From assembly GCA_963555835.3 (NCBI GenBank), contig CAUVWZ020000002.1, forward strand, positions 2,480,001 to 2,544,000: DNA of 64,000 nt. Reading direction: 5' to 3'. The stretch's first letter is position 1. Each line of letters starts with the position of its first letter. A program made the position numbers and the translations under genes. This document shows positions 26,311 to 35,411 of the stretch, in pieces. Under the pieces are notes generated by a model, which made no database searches, was not told where the DNA came from, and saw nothing but the letters and a program-made list of their open reading frames with translations. The stretch comes from JAPUME01 sp027294185 (GTDB lineage Bacteria; Acidobacteriota; Terriglobia; UBA7540; JAPUME01).

Positions 26311-27765
26311 CTAGACGTTGTAGGTGGATGAGGAGACGTCACCGCCGCGGCCGGTCCAGTTGGTGTGAAAGAACTCGCCGCGGGGCTTGTCGAGCCGCTC
26401 GTAGGTATGAGCGCCGAAGTAGTCGCGCTGGGCTTGCAGCAGGTTCGCCGGGAGCCGCTTGCTGCGATAGCCGTCATAGAAGGCAAGGGCGGTGGTAAAC
26501 GCCGGCGCGGGAACACCCAACTGGATGGCCTTCATCACCACGGCGCGCCAGGATTTCTGAGACCGCTGCATGACGCCCTTGAAGTAGTCGTCGAGCAGCA
26601 GGTTGGAGAGCTTCGGCTTCTTTTCGAACGCCTCCTTGATCTTGCCCAGGAACACGGAGCGAATGATGCAGCCGCCGCTCCACATCAGCGCGATCCCGCC
26701 GTAGTTGAGGGTCCAGTTGTACTCCTGGGAGGCCTCGCGCATGAGCATATAGCCCTGGGCGTAGGAGACGATCTTGGACGCCAGCAGCGCTTGGCGGATG
26801 TTTTCCACAAAGGCCTTCTTGTCTCCCTGATACTTCCGCCTCGGTCCTTTCAGCCGCCGTGAGGCGGTCACACGCTCCTCTTTCATCGCGCTCAGGCAAC
26901 GGGCGAACACGGCCTCGCCGATCAGCGTTACCGGCACGCCCAGGTCGAGCGAGCTGATGCCGGTCCATTTGCCGGTGCCTTTCTGCCCGGCGGTGTCGAG
27001 GATCTTGTCGACGGTGTACTCACCGTCTTCCTGATATCCCAGGATGTCGCGAGTGATCTCGATGAGGTAGCTCTCGAGCTCGCCTTCGTTCCATTCCTTG
27101 AAGACCTGGTGCATCTCCTCGTTGCCCATGCCGAGACCTTCCTTCATGAGCTGGTAGGCCTCGCAGATGAGCTGCATATCGCCATACTCGATGCCGTTGT
27201 GGGTCATCTTGACGTAGTGGCCGGCGCCGTCCTCGCCCACCCAGTCGCAACACGGAGTGCCGTCATCCACCTTGGCGGCAATCGCCTGGAAGATTTCCTT
27301 GACCAGGGGCCAGGCCTTGTCGCTGCCGCCGGGCATGATGGACGGGCCGTAACGCGCGCCTTCCTCGCCGCCGGAGACGCCGGTGCCGATGAAGAGCATT
27401 CCTTGACTCTCCAGGTACTTGGTTCGCCGGATGGAGTCCGGGAAGTGGGAGTTGCCGCCGTCGATGATGAGGTCGCCTCCCTCGAGATGGGGCAGCATCG
27501 TCTCGATGAAATCGTCCACTGCCTGCCCGGCCTTGACCATGAGCATGATCTTGCGGGGCCGCTTCAGCATGCTGATCATCTCTTCGACCGAATGTGCTCC
27601 CACGACACGCTCGTGGCCGTTGGCCGCATTGTTCAGGAAATCGTCGACCTTGGATACGGTGCGGTTGTAAGCCACCACTGTGTAGCCGTGGTCGGCCATG
27701 TTGAGGATCAGGTTCTGGCCCATCACCGCCAGACCGATAAGTGCAATATCGCCTTTCGCTTCCAT
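26311..27765 (-). CDS. gnd: 6-phosphogluconate dehydrogenase (decarboxylating)
   Basis: Converts 6-phosphogluconate to ribulose-5-phosphate, CO2 and NAD(P)H. The 484-residue length is that of the long, NADP-type enzyme. It opens I-A-L-I-G-L-A-V-M-G-Q-N-L-I-L-N with the dinucleotide fold, shows G-G-E-E-G-A-R-Y-G-P-S-I-M-P-G-G at residue 130 and V-K-M-T-H-N-G-I-E-Y with the catalytic Lys. The C-terminus F-H-T-N-W-T-G-R-G-G is typical. It is in the operon tkt, tal-pgi, HAD, gnd, zwf, pgl. The 217-base gap before zwf holds no gene. Confidence 0.96.
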   Translation of the reverse strand: MEAKGDIALIGLAVMGQNLILNMADHGYTVVAYNRTVSKVDDFLNNAANGHERVVGAHSVEEMISMLKRPRKIMLMVKAGQAVDDFIETMLPHLEGGDLIIDGGNSHFPDSIRRTKYLESQGMLFIGTGVSGGEEGARYGPSIMPGGSDKAWPLVKEIFQAIAAKVDDGTPCCDWVGEDGAGHYVKMTHNGIEYGDMQLICEAYQLMKEGLGMGNEEMHQVFKEWNEGELESYLIEITRDILGYQEDGEYTVDKILDTAGQKGTGKWTGISSLDLGVPVTLIGEAVFARCLSAMKEERVTASRRLKGPRRKYQGDKKAFVENIRQALLASKIVSYAQGYMLMREASQEYNWTLNYGGIALMWSGGCIIRSVFLGKIKEAFEKKPKLSNLLLDDYFKGVMQRSQKSWRAVVMKAIQLGVPAPAFTTALAFYDGYRSKRLPANLLQAQRDYFGAHTYERLDKPRGEFFHTNWTGRGGDVSSSTYNV

Positions 27766-27803
27766 ATTGATGCTACTCCTTTTGAAATCGTTCGCTGTAT
27801 GAT

Positions 27804-27983
27804 CTAAAGATCGAGCGCGGGATAAGATAAAGTGAAGATCCGCTCGGCGTCGGCCACGTTCCAGCCGTCGGCCGTCTTCGCCGGGTCGCGGTCGTAGGCG
27901 ACGACCCGGGGACCGCCGCGCATCAGGCGTTGCGAAATGTTAGCGCCCATTCGCCCCAATCCGATCATTCCCGGTTGCAGGGC
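27804..27983 (-). pseudogene. Relic of a second 6-phosphogluconate dehydrogenase
   Basis: The minus strand encodes about 38 residues that match the short-type (YqeC/GntZ) enzyme N-terminus: G-M-I-G-L-G-R-M-G-A-N-I, then A-Y-D-R-D-P-A-K. After A-D-G-W it changes to an unrelated tail (A-D-A-E-R-I-F-T-L) and stops at 27804. The usual ATG is CTG here. The bulk of the gene has been lost by an internal deletion. It lies between the HAD gene and the intact gnd, so it marks a past gene replacement or duplicate in this operon. Confidence 0.7.
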
Positions 27984-27998
27984 ATTCCTTCCCCTTGC

Positions 27999-28625
27999 CT
28001 ACTCAGTTGTCTGCTCAACTTTTACCCCGTGGGTTTGAAGCTCCTGCCGTAGCTGCGTGGCATTCCGGAAATGGATCGTACGCATGCCCAGGATTTGCGC
28101 GCATTCCAGATTCAACACCCGATCGTCGATGAACAGGCATTCTTCCGGGTTGCGTTGGGTAATCTGCGACGCCAGACGATAGATGGGACGCTCCGGCTTT
28201 TTTACACCCAGAAAGCAGGAGCTGAAAAACGCGGCAAAGTAGTCACGCAATTGGAACTTCTCGATACGGTGAAGGTTCAGTTCCATCGACTCGTTGTTCA
28301 GGGTGGCCATCAGGTATTTCCCCGAGCGGGCAAGCCCTTTCACGATGCCCATCGTTTCGGGCTGACCTTGCGATTGTTCGAACATGAAACTGCGGAACTG
28401 ATCCTCCCCAAAGGGTCGAGGCCGGTAGAAAACGGTCTGTTTCAGATACTCCTCAAGAGTCATTCGGCCCGTTTCAAAATCAGAAGTGACCATATCGTGG
28501 CGGTCCTGAAAATCTTCCCAGTCCAGATGAAAATGCTCTGCCGCCCGGCGGCGGTCGGCCCGTCCCCAACCATTGGTCAGAACTACGCCGCCCAGGTCCC
28601 AAAAAATGGCCGTAACCTCAGCCAT
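27999..28625 (-). CDS. HAD-superfamily (subfamily IA) phosphatase
   Basis: A 208-residue haloacid-dehalogenase-like hydrolase. Motif I is F-W-D-L-G-G-V-V (nucleophile Asp), motif II-like L-N-N-E-S, Lys in V-K-K-P-E-R and motif IV F-I-D-D-R. This layout is like YihX-type sugar phosphatases. Its ATG overlaps the transaldolase-isomerase stop by eight bases, so it is part of the pentose phosphate operon. It may remove unwanted sugar phosphates such as glucose-1-phosphate, an inference from family and context. Confidence 0.85.
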   Translation of the reverse strand: MAEVTAIFWDLGGVVLTNGWGRADRRRAAEHFHLDWEDFQDRHDMVTSDFETGRMTLEEYLKQTVFYRPRPFGEDQFRSFMFEQSQGQPETMGIVKGLARSGKYLMATLNNESMELNLHRIEKFQLRDYFAAFFSSCFLGVKKPERPIYRLASQITQRNPEECLFIDDRVLNLECAQILGMRTIHFRNATQLRQELQTHGVKVEQTTE

Positions 28626-31380
28626 GTACCACCTCCGCCAGCCGCTTCAACCCGCCCGCCACATCCTTTCCCATGTTGACCCGGAGGATGCGACGGCCGC
28701 GCTGCCTGAGAGCCTTGAAGTCCCCCAACGCCTGCGCTTCGATCAACGCGCCGAACGTGTAGTCGGTCTCCGGCACGGAAAGGTCTTCGCCCGGCTCGTC
28801 GACGATTTGCAGGAATAGGCCGGTGTTCGGGCCGCCTTTATGGAGTTGACCGGTGGAGTGAAGGAACCGGGGACCGTATCCTGAGGTTGTCGCAAGACCG
28901 GTTCGCTCGCCCAGCTCCCGGCGAACGGTTTCCAGACCTTCGGCGGTTTCCGGGGTCGGCGCCAGATAAGCCTGGAGCGAAAAATAGTCTCCCTCCTTGG
29001 CTCCGGCCAGCCAGGCTCGCACGGCGCGGCTGAAGGTTTCGCTTTCAGAAATCGAAACAGGCTCTGTTCCCTCGCTTGCATCCCCATCTCTCTCCTTTTT
29101 TTCTCCCATCGCCTGCCGAGCCAATTCCTTGGCAAGCTGCACATCGGGCTGGTTGAAGGGAAGGATGCCCAGCACCGCGCCCGCTGCGGCGACGGCCACC
29201 TGCCAACGGAAAAATTCGCCTCCCAGGTCCGCCATGTCCGCCAGGGTAAGTTCGATCACAGGGTGGCCGGCGGCCCGAAGCGCGGCGACTCGTTCGCGCA
29301 ATTCAGGGTCCTCGGTTTCACCGATGCCGATGGAGACGAAAAGGCGGTCGGACCCGTAGGCATCCGCCGGCCGGCCGGGTTCGTCGGCAACCGGGAGAAT
29401 GCCCTTGTCGTTTTTTCCGGTACTTTCGGCGATGAGTTGTTCAATCCAGGCCGGGAAGGATGCCAGAGACGGCGAGGTCAAAAAGGTGACCTTATCGCGG
29501 CCGGCCAGAGCCAACTCTCCCAGGGCAGCCCCGAGCGCCAGGCCCGGGTTTTCCGCTCCGTCAACACAAAAGGCACACGACTCGACCATCCTCCAGGCCC
29601 GGTCGAGAACTCTGTGGATGTCCACGCCGACGAGCGCCGCCGGGACCAGACCGAAGACCGAAAGGGCGGAATAACGCCCGCCGACATCCGCCGGGGCGGG
29701 GAATGTACGGCGGAACTTCCGATCCCGCGCCAGCCGCTCGAGAGGTGTTCGGTGATCTGTGATGGCGATGAAATGAGGGCCGGGTTTCCTTTTCCTCTCG
29801 ATCAGTCTTTGCCAGAAGTAACGGTAAAAGGAGAGGGTCTCCGTCGTTGTGCCCGATTTGCTGGAAATCAGGAACAGAGTGTGGGCGAGTTCGATGCGGT
29901 CTCCGACGGCTCGCACTGCCGACGGGTGCGTGCTGTCGAGCACAATGAGCTCCGGATGTCCGCCCGTGCTGCCGAAGGATTTTTGAAAGACCTCGGGAGC
30001 GAGACTCGAGCCTCCCATTCCCAGAAGCACTACGTGGCGCACACCCTCGGCTTTTGCCCTTTCCGCCAGCGCCAGAAGATCGTCCAGTTGATCGTGCATG
30101 GTCTCGGGGAGTTTTAACCAGCCCAGGCGGTCTGTGATTTCGGGCACGGGTTTCGCGGCCCAAAGAGTGGGGTCCTTTTTCCAGAGGCGGCAGGCAAAGC
30201 GGTTTTCCTTCCAGGCCTTCAGTCGCTGCTCGACCGCCTCCCGGTATTGCCCGAGGTTTGACTGCTCACGAGATTCCCGTTTGGCGAGAAGGACCTTGCG
30301 TTTTGAATCCAACGCCCCCAGCAATTGGTCATAGGAGGCCGCAAACGAGGCCACACCGTCGGCCTGAAGCTTTTCGGTGATTGCTTCCAGGTCGATGCCG
30401 AGCTTTCGCAGCCCGGCCAGGGCGGCATCTGCCTCCGCCTGTCCCGTGGTTACTGTAGTGCCCCGCACCTTTCCATGGGCGCGGAAGGCATCGAGGGTGG
30501 CGGGAGGGACCGTGTTGACCGTGTCGGGACCCACCAACTCTTCGATGTAAACGACGTCGGAGTAAGCTGGGTTCTTCGTGCCCGTGCTGGCCCAAAGCGG
30601 CCGCTGCACGTGGGCGCCTTGTTTCTTCAATGCTGCAAAGGGCTCACCGTAGAAGATCTCCTGAAACCGCTGGTATACCTTGCGGGCGTTGGCGATGGCG
30701 ATCTTCCCGCGCAGGGCGAGAGCTTTCGGGGTCCCGACCGTCTCAAGATTGCGGTCCACGACCGTATCCACTCGACTGATGAAAAAGGACGCTACCGAGG
30801 CGACTTTTTGCGGGTCCTGACAGCGTGCCAGGCCTTTCAGATACGCCTGCGCGACGGCCTCGTAGTGGGTCAGAGAAAACATGAGGGTGACGTTGACATT
30901 CGTGCCCGCGGCGATGAGGGCTTCGATGGCGGGAATGCCTTCGGGAGTCGCCGGGACCTTGATCAGGATGTTGGGACGTGACAGCGCCCGCCACAGACGT
31001 TTGGCTTCGGCAACAGTGCCGGCGGTGTCGTGTGCAAGCCGGGGAGAAACCTCGAGGCTGACGAACCCGTCGGCCCCTTTGGTTTCGTCGTAGATCGGGC
31101 GCAGGACATCCGCCGCCATGCGAATGTCTTCGATGGCAAGCGTTTCGAAAAGTGCCCTCGCCTCGGCATGGGGATTCTCCCGCAGGGTGGCACGCAAGGC
31201 ATCGTCGTAATCCGTGCTGCCGGCGATGGCTTTCTCGAAAATCGTGGGGTTGCTCGTGACCCCGCGCAACCCGTCTTCAGTGACCAGCCGTGAGAGCTCG
31301 CCGCCCGTCATCAGGTTGCGACGGATGTAATCCAGCCAGAGGGACTGGCCCTCTTTCTGCAATTTTCCCAGCGGGTTCAT
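28618..31380 (-). CDS. tal-pgi: Bifunctional transaldolase / glucose-6-phosphate isomerase
   Basis: A 920-residue fusion. Residues 1-370 are transaldolase: T-S-N-P-T-I-F-E-K at residue 46, S-L-E-V-S-P, and the Schiff-base Lys in I-L-I-K-V-P-A-T. Residues about 400-920 are phosphoglucose isomerase: G-M-G-G-S-S-L-A-P and S-S-K-S-G-T-T-T-E-T. The start is ATG 31380 (M-N-P-L-G-K), where the transaldolase fold begins with GGGGG upstream. Linking the two enzymes lets the non-oxidative pathway feed glucose-6-phosphate back to Zwf. It lies between tkt and the HAD gene. Confidence 0.94.
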   Translation of the reverse strand: MNPLGKLQKEGQSLWLDYIRRNLMTGGELSRLVTEDGLRGVTSNPTIFEKAIAGSTDYDDALRATLRENPHAEARALFETLAIEDIRMAADVLRPIYDETKGADGFVSLEVSPRLAHDTAGTVAEAKRLWRALSRPNILIKVPATPEGIPAIEALIAAGTNVNVTLMFSLTHYEAVAQAYLKGLARCQDPQKVASVASFFISRVDTVVDRNLETVGTPKALALRGKIAIANARKVYQRFQEIFYGEPFAALKKQGAHVQRPLWASTGTKNPAYSDVVYIEELVGPDTVNTVPPATLDAFRAHGKVRGTTVTTGQAEADAALAGLRKLGIDLEAITEKLQADGVASFAASYDQLLGALDSKRKVLLAKRESREQSNLGQYREAVEQRLKAWKENRFACRLWKKDPTLWAAKPVPEITDRLGWLKLPETMHDQLDDLLALAERAKAEGVRHVVLLGMGGSSLAPEVFQKSFGSTGGHPELIVLDSTHPSAVRAVGDRIELAHTLFLISSKSGTTTETLSFYRYFWQRLIERKRKPGPHFIAITDHRTPLERLARDRKFRRTFPAPADVGGRYSALSVFGLVPAALVGVDIHRVLDRAWRMVESCAFCVDGAENPGLALGAALGELALAGRDKVTFLTSPSLASFPAWIEQLIAESTGKNDKGILPVADEPGRPADAYGSDRLFVSIGIGETEDPELRERVAALRAAGHPVIELTLADMADLGGEFFRWQVAVAAAGAVLGILPFNQPDVQLAKELARQAMGEKKERDGDASEGTEPVSISESETFSRAVRAWLAGAKEGDYFSLQAYLAPTPETAEGLETVRRELGERTGLATTSGYGPRFLHSTGQLHKGGPNTGLFLQIVDEPGEDLSVPETDYTFGALIEAQALGDFKALRQRGRRILRVNMGKDVAGGLKRLAEVVHG

Positions 31381-31490
31381 GATTTTCCCCCTTATCTTAC
31401 GGGCCGACCCTTCGCTTCCCTTTTGCGGGGAAGCCCCAAGGCCGGCATGAATGATCAATTGATCATTCGATCAATGGCTACCCGCAAACC

Positions 31491-33485
31491 CTACCTCTTG
31501 ATTAACGCCCGAGCGCGTTGGGAGATGGACTCCCCCGTGAAGCCCAGCTTTTCGAGGATGATTTTCCCCGGGGCCGAGGCTCCGAATCTCTCGATTCCAA
31601 TGGCATCGCTCCCGTCTCCCACGGTGTCGCGCCAACCCTGCGGCACTCCGGCTTCCACGGACAACTTGGGAACCTCAGGAGGAAGCACTCCTCGGCGATA
31701 GTCCTCCGTCTGCTCGCGGAACAGTTCAACGGAGGGCATGGAGACGACCCGTGCACGGATCCCCTTTCCCGCCAGAATCTTTTGAGCGTCCAAGGTCGGG
31801 TGAACCTCCGAGCCGGTTCCTACCAGAACGATTTCGGGCGCCCCTCCCTCGGCTTCCGAAAGAACGTAGCCGCCCCGGGAGACTCCCTCTCGGACGCTGC
31901 CGTTTGCCGCATCGAGCACGGGGATCTTTTGGCGTGTAAGCGCCAGGATGAACGGCCGTTTCTGGCTGACCACTACGCGCCAGGCCGCAACCGTTTCATT
32001 GGCGTCGGCGGGACGCAAAACAGTGAGGCCGGGAATGAGTCGAAGGCTCGCGATATGCTCCACTGGCTGATGGGTGGGCCCGTCTTCGCCCAAGCCGACA
32101 GAGTCGTGTGTAAAGATGAAGAGGGCGTGAGTCTGCATCAAGGCCGCCAGCCGCAGTGCGGGGCGCATGTAGTCGGAGAAGATCAGGAAAGTGGCACCGT
32201 AGGGAATGACGCCGCCGTGCAGCGCCATGCCGTTCAGCATCCCCCCCATGGCGTGTTCGCGGACACCGAAGTGGATGTTGCGTCCCCCGTTTTCCCCCAG
32301 GCCGAGGTCTCGCTGACCGGCCAGAAGCGTTTTCGTGGAAGGAGCCAGGTCCGCCGAGCCACCTACCAGGTTTTGCACACGCTCGGCCAGCGCGTTCATG
32401 GCTTTGCTGCCCGCTTCGCGGGTCGCAACCGGGCCGTCGCCGGGTTTGAAAACCGGCAAATCTTTGTCCCAATCTTTGGGAAGCCTTCCGGCCCTCGACT
32501 CCTGGAAGAAGGCAGCGAGGTCGGGGTGGGTGCGTTGATACGCTTCAAAGAGCTTGTTCCACTCGGCCTCCTGCTGTGCCCCTCGCTCACCAGTTTCCTG
32601 AAAGTGAGTCGCAGCTTCTTCCGGGATATGGAAGGGTGACTCGGAGGGCCAGCCGAGGGTTTCCCTGGTTTTCTGGCGAGCCTCCGGGCCCAGAGGCTCA
32701 CCATGCACCTGGGCGGTGTCCTGCTTGGGGCTGCCATAGCCGATGTGATTGCGAACAATGATGAGCGAAGGGTGATCGGTATCGGTTCGCGCCTCGCGGA
32801 TGGCCTCCTCGATTGCGGCGAGGTCGTTTCCGTCCGCCACGCGAAGAACCTGCCAGCCGTAGGCCTGGAAGCGGCGCTCGACGTTCTCCGTGAATGCCAG
32901 CTCGGTATCGCCTTCAATCGAGATGTGGTTGTCGTCATAGAGATAAATGATCTTTCCCAGGTGCATGGTACCGGCGAGCGAAGCCGCCTCTGAGGAGACG
33001 CCTTCCATCAGGTCGCCGTCCGAGACGATGGCATAAGTGAAGTGGTCGACAATAGAAAAGCCGGGCCGGTTGAAAAGGTCTGCCAGGAAGCGCTCGGCCA
33101 GAGCCATCCCCACGCCGTTGGCAAAGCCCTGGCCCAGCGGACCGGTGGTGGATTCGACGCCCGCCGTATGCCCATACTCGGGGTGGCCGGGGGTCTTGCT
33201 CTCCCACTGCCGAAAACGCTTCAGCTCGTCCATAGGCAGGTCATAACCGAACAGGTGCAGAAGGGAATATAGCAGCGCCGAGCCGTGCCCGGCGGAAAGT
33301 AGGAACCGGTCGCGGTTGGACCATTTCGGGTTGCGGGGATTGTGACGCAGGATGCGGTCCCACAGCACGTAAGCCATGGGAGCGGCTCCCAACGGCAGGC
33401 CGGGATGCCCGGAGCGGGCCTGTTCCACCTGGTCCACGGCCAGGAATCGCAAGGTGTTCACACACAGGCTGTCGAGCGATATCAT
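31491..33485 (-). CDS. tkt: Transketolase
   Basis: Thiamine-diphosphate enzyme moving two-carbon units between sugar phosphates. The 664-residue protein has R-S-G-H-P-G-L-P-L-G near the start, the ThDP motif G-D-G-D-L-M-E-G then N-H-I-S-I, and H-D-S-V-G-L-G-E-D-G-P-T-H-Q-P. Start is ATG 33485 (M-I-S-L-D-S), with GGAAGG upstream. It is probably the first metabolic gene of the operon that ends at pgl. Confidence 0.96.
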   Translation of the reverse strand: MISLDSLCVNTLRFLAVDQVEQARSGHPGLPLGAAPMAYVLWDRILRHNPRNPKWSNRDRFLLSAGHGSALLYSLLHLFGYDLPMDELKRFRQWESKTPGHPEYGHTAGVESTTGPLGQGFANGVGMALAERFLADLFNRPGFSIVDHFTYAIVSDGDLMEGVSSEAASLAGTMHLGKIIYLYDDNHISIEGDTELAFTENVERRFQAYGWQVLRVADGNDLAAIEEAIREARTDTDHPSLIIVRNHIGYGSPKQDTAQVHGEPLGPEARQKTRETLGWPSESPFHIPEEAATHFQETGERGAQQEAEWNKLFEAYQRTHPDLAAFFQESRAGRLPKDWDKDLPVFKPGDGPVATREAGSKAMNALAERVQNLVGGSADLAPSTKTLLAGQRDLGLGENGGRNIHFGVREHAMGGMLNGMALHGGVIPYGATFLIFSDYMRPALRLAALMQTHALFIFTHDSVGLGEDGPTHQPVEHIASLRLIPGLTVLRPADANETVAAWRVVVSQKRPFILALTRQKIPVLDAANGSVREGVSRGGYVLSEAEGGAPEIVLVGTGSEVHPTLDAQKILAGKGIRARVVSMPSVELFREQTEDYRRGVLPPEVPKLSVEAGVPQGWRDTVGDGSDAIGIERFGASAPGKIILEKLGFTGESISQRARALIKR

Positions 33486-33519
33486 CGAGATGTTTCCTTC
33501 CCTAAGTTCCCGCCACTGG

Positions 33520-34134
33520 TCATTGACCCCTGCCGGGCCGCTCCGTGGGAGACTTTGCCCCGGGACCGGGTAGCGTGGCTTTTTGCCTTTGTCCGGACTC
33601 TTCCCGTAGGAGTGTTTCGAGGTCCGAATAAGCATATATCACCGGAGCGTGATTGGCCATCAATCCTCCCGTATCGGACGTGGGCCCGTAGGTGCTGTGC
33701 AAGTCACGATTCAACATGCGAAGCAGGGTAGTCTGCTGGCCCCGGTGGTGCGCCGTATGAGTCAGCCTGCGGGTCATCACCCAGGCCCGGGAACGCTTGA
33801 CCTCGAAGAAGTCCGTCTCCTTTTCCCACCATTCCTCAGGTTTGCCGCGTAGGATTTCGAGCCGTTTCCGCGCGTTTTCCGCATAGCGCTTGATGAATTC
33901 GACCCGCGTGTCGGTTTCGGGCAGTGGTTTCTCCGTCACCTCGATTCCCAGCATGGTCTGGAACCAGAGGTTCTCACTTTCTGATTGATGCACCATATGC
34001 TCCATAAGATTTCGACCGCGCGTGTCGGTGCCGTGCGGCCTCGTCGTCAAGTCGCTGTCATCCCACATGCTCCATACGCTCAATACTTTTATGATTTCTG
34101 TTTCATAAGTATCGACGAGGAACTGGTATTTCAC
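33520..34134 (-). CDS. DinB-like four-helix-bundle protein
   Basis: A 204-residue DinB/DUF664-type protein. Metal-site histidines are visible in N-L-M-E-H-M-V-H-Q and L-T-H-T-A-H-H-R-G-Q-Q, the hallmark spacing of the family. Members act as thiol or metal-dependent transferases in some species, but most have no known role. It ends 34 bases before the transketolase start, so it may be transcribed with the pentose phosphate operon. The C-terminal tail is basic and low complexity. Confidence 0.85.
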   Translation of the reverse strand: MKYQFLVDTYETEIIKVLSVWSMWDDSDLTTRPHGTDTRGRNLMEHMVHQSESENLWFQTMLGIEVTEKPLPETDTRVEFIKRYAENARKRLEILRGKPEEWWEKETDFFEVKRSRAWVMTRRLTHTAHHRGQQTTLLRMLNRDLHSTYGPTSDTGGLMANHAPVIYAYSDLETLLREESGQRQKATLPGPGAKSPTERPGRGQ

Positions 34135-34324
34135 GAATAAACCTCCCTGGCAGGGGACTAGCTTCCATTTTGCCGCAGGGGACTTGAGTCTTTTGCTTGG
34201 GTGCCGGAGCCTGAGCTATTTATCTTAGAGTGCAACGGGGGATTGAGTCAACGGGGGGAAATCCAATTCGGGCGAATTCAGGGGATGGGGTCAGCATCCC
34301 TAAAGAGAAGGAAGAATGCGGGAT

Positions 34325-35392
34325 TCAGGGGACCGGCTTGTAGCCTTCTTGTAGGGTGCCGCTGAGGGTTTCGAGAAAGGCAAGGAGCGATGCTTTCTCT
34401 TCCGGCTCAAGATGCAGCGTGCGCAACTCCGTGTCCAGGGTGGGATTGGCGCGGCCTCCTTCGTTGTAGAACTCAACCACTTCCGTCAGGGTGGCGAAAC
34501 TTCCGTCGTGCATGTAGGGCGCGGTACGGAACACCTCGCGCAGCGTGGGTGTTTTGAATTTGCCGCGATCTTCCTGTTTGCGAGTGACCTTGAAGCGGCC
34601 CGGGTCCGTCAGCTTGCCCTCCCGCCACGCGACGCCGGTGTTATGAAACTGTTCATCGGTAAAGGTCGGGCCCAGATGGCAGGCGGTGCAATTGGCCTTG
34701 CCGCGAAAGAGCCGCAGCCCTTGGAGCTGCTTCTCCGAGAGCGCTTCTCGCTCGCCGCTCATGTAGCGGTCAATGGGGGCCTCGCCGGAGAAGATCGTCC
34801 GTACGTAGGTAGCCAGGGCGCGCCCCAAGTCTTCGGCATTGACTTCCCCGCCGAAGGCCGAGAGGAACAGCGACGGATAATCACCCTGGGCTTTCAGGCG
34901 CACGAGGACTTCCTCGATGGTCATGTCGAACTCGTCCGGATTCTCGATGGGCTGGAGGGCCTGCTCCTCAAGGCTCGCAGCACGCCCGTCCCAGAACTGC
35001 GCCTTTCCGTACGCCCGATTGACCAGCGTCGGCGCGTTGCGTGTCCCGTGCCGGCCTTGGATTCCTACCGCCACCGGAAGTCCGTCAGTGAAGGCACGTC
35101 GCGGGTCGTGGCACGACCCACAGGAGAGCGTGTAGTCGCGGGAGAGAAGGGGGTCAAAGAAGAGTCGCCGCCCCAGGGCAATCTTCTCCGCCGTAAGAGG
35201 GTTGTCCTCGGGCACCGGCATGTAGAGGTCCAGCCCAAGCGGAAGGGCCAGCCGAATTGGCGTGCTGGGGTTGGGTGATTGTGTGGTAGCCGGAAGAGCC
35301 CCGACCGCAAGAAAGAAAACAGCAAGCACCAAACTCTTCGCGAAATCCTTTGAATGCCTGGGCACTCTTCCGGTCTCCCCTACGAAACGCAC
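34325..35392 (-). CDS. Dihaem cytochrome c peroxidase/MauG-family protein
   Basis: A 355-residue exported protein with a signal segment (residues about 19-36) and two haem-binding motifs, C-G-S-C-H and C-T-A-C-H, in the order of bacterial cytochrome c peroxidases. It also shows F-F-D-P-L-L-S before haem 1, P-I-E-N-P-D-E-F-D, and K-T-P-T-L-R-E-V. Its usual role is peroxide reduction in the periplasm or MauG-like oxidation of a partner. It lies beside an HTH-PD40 gene with a 19-base gap, in the same direction. Confidence 0.92.
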   Translation of the reverse strand: MRFVGETGRVPRHSKDFAKSLVLAVFFLAVGALPATTQSPNPSTPIRLALPLGLDLYMPVPEDNPLTAEKIALGRRLFFDPLLSRDYTLSCGSCHDPRRAFTDGLPVAVGIQGRHGTRNAPTLVNRAYGKAQFWDGRAASLEEQALQPIENPDEFDMTIEEVLVRLKAQGDYPSLFLSAFGGEVNAEDLGRALATYVRTIFSGEAPIDRYMSGEREALSEKQLQGLRLFRGKANCTACHLGPTFTDEQFHNTGVAWREGKLTDPGRFKVTRKQEDRGKFKTPTLREVFRTAPYMHDGSFATLTEVVEFYNEGGRANPTLDTELRTLHLEPEEKASLLAFLETLSGTLQEGYKPVP

Positions 35393-35411
35393 GAGTCACT
35401 TTGCCCTTTTA

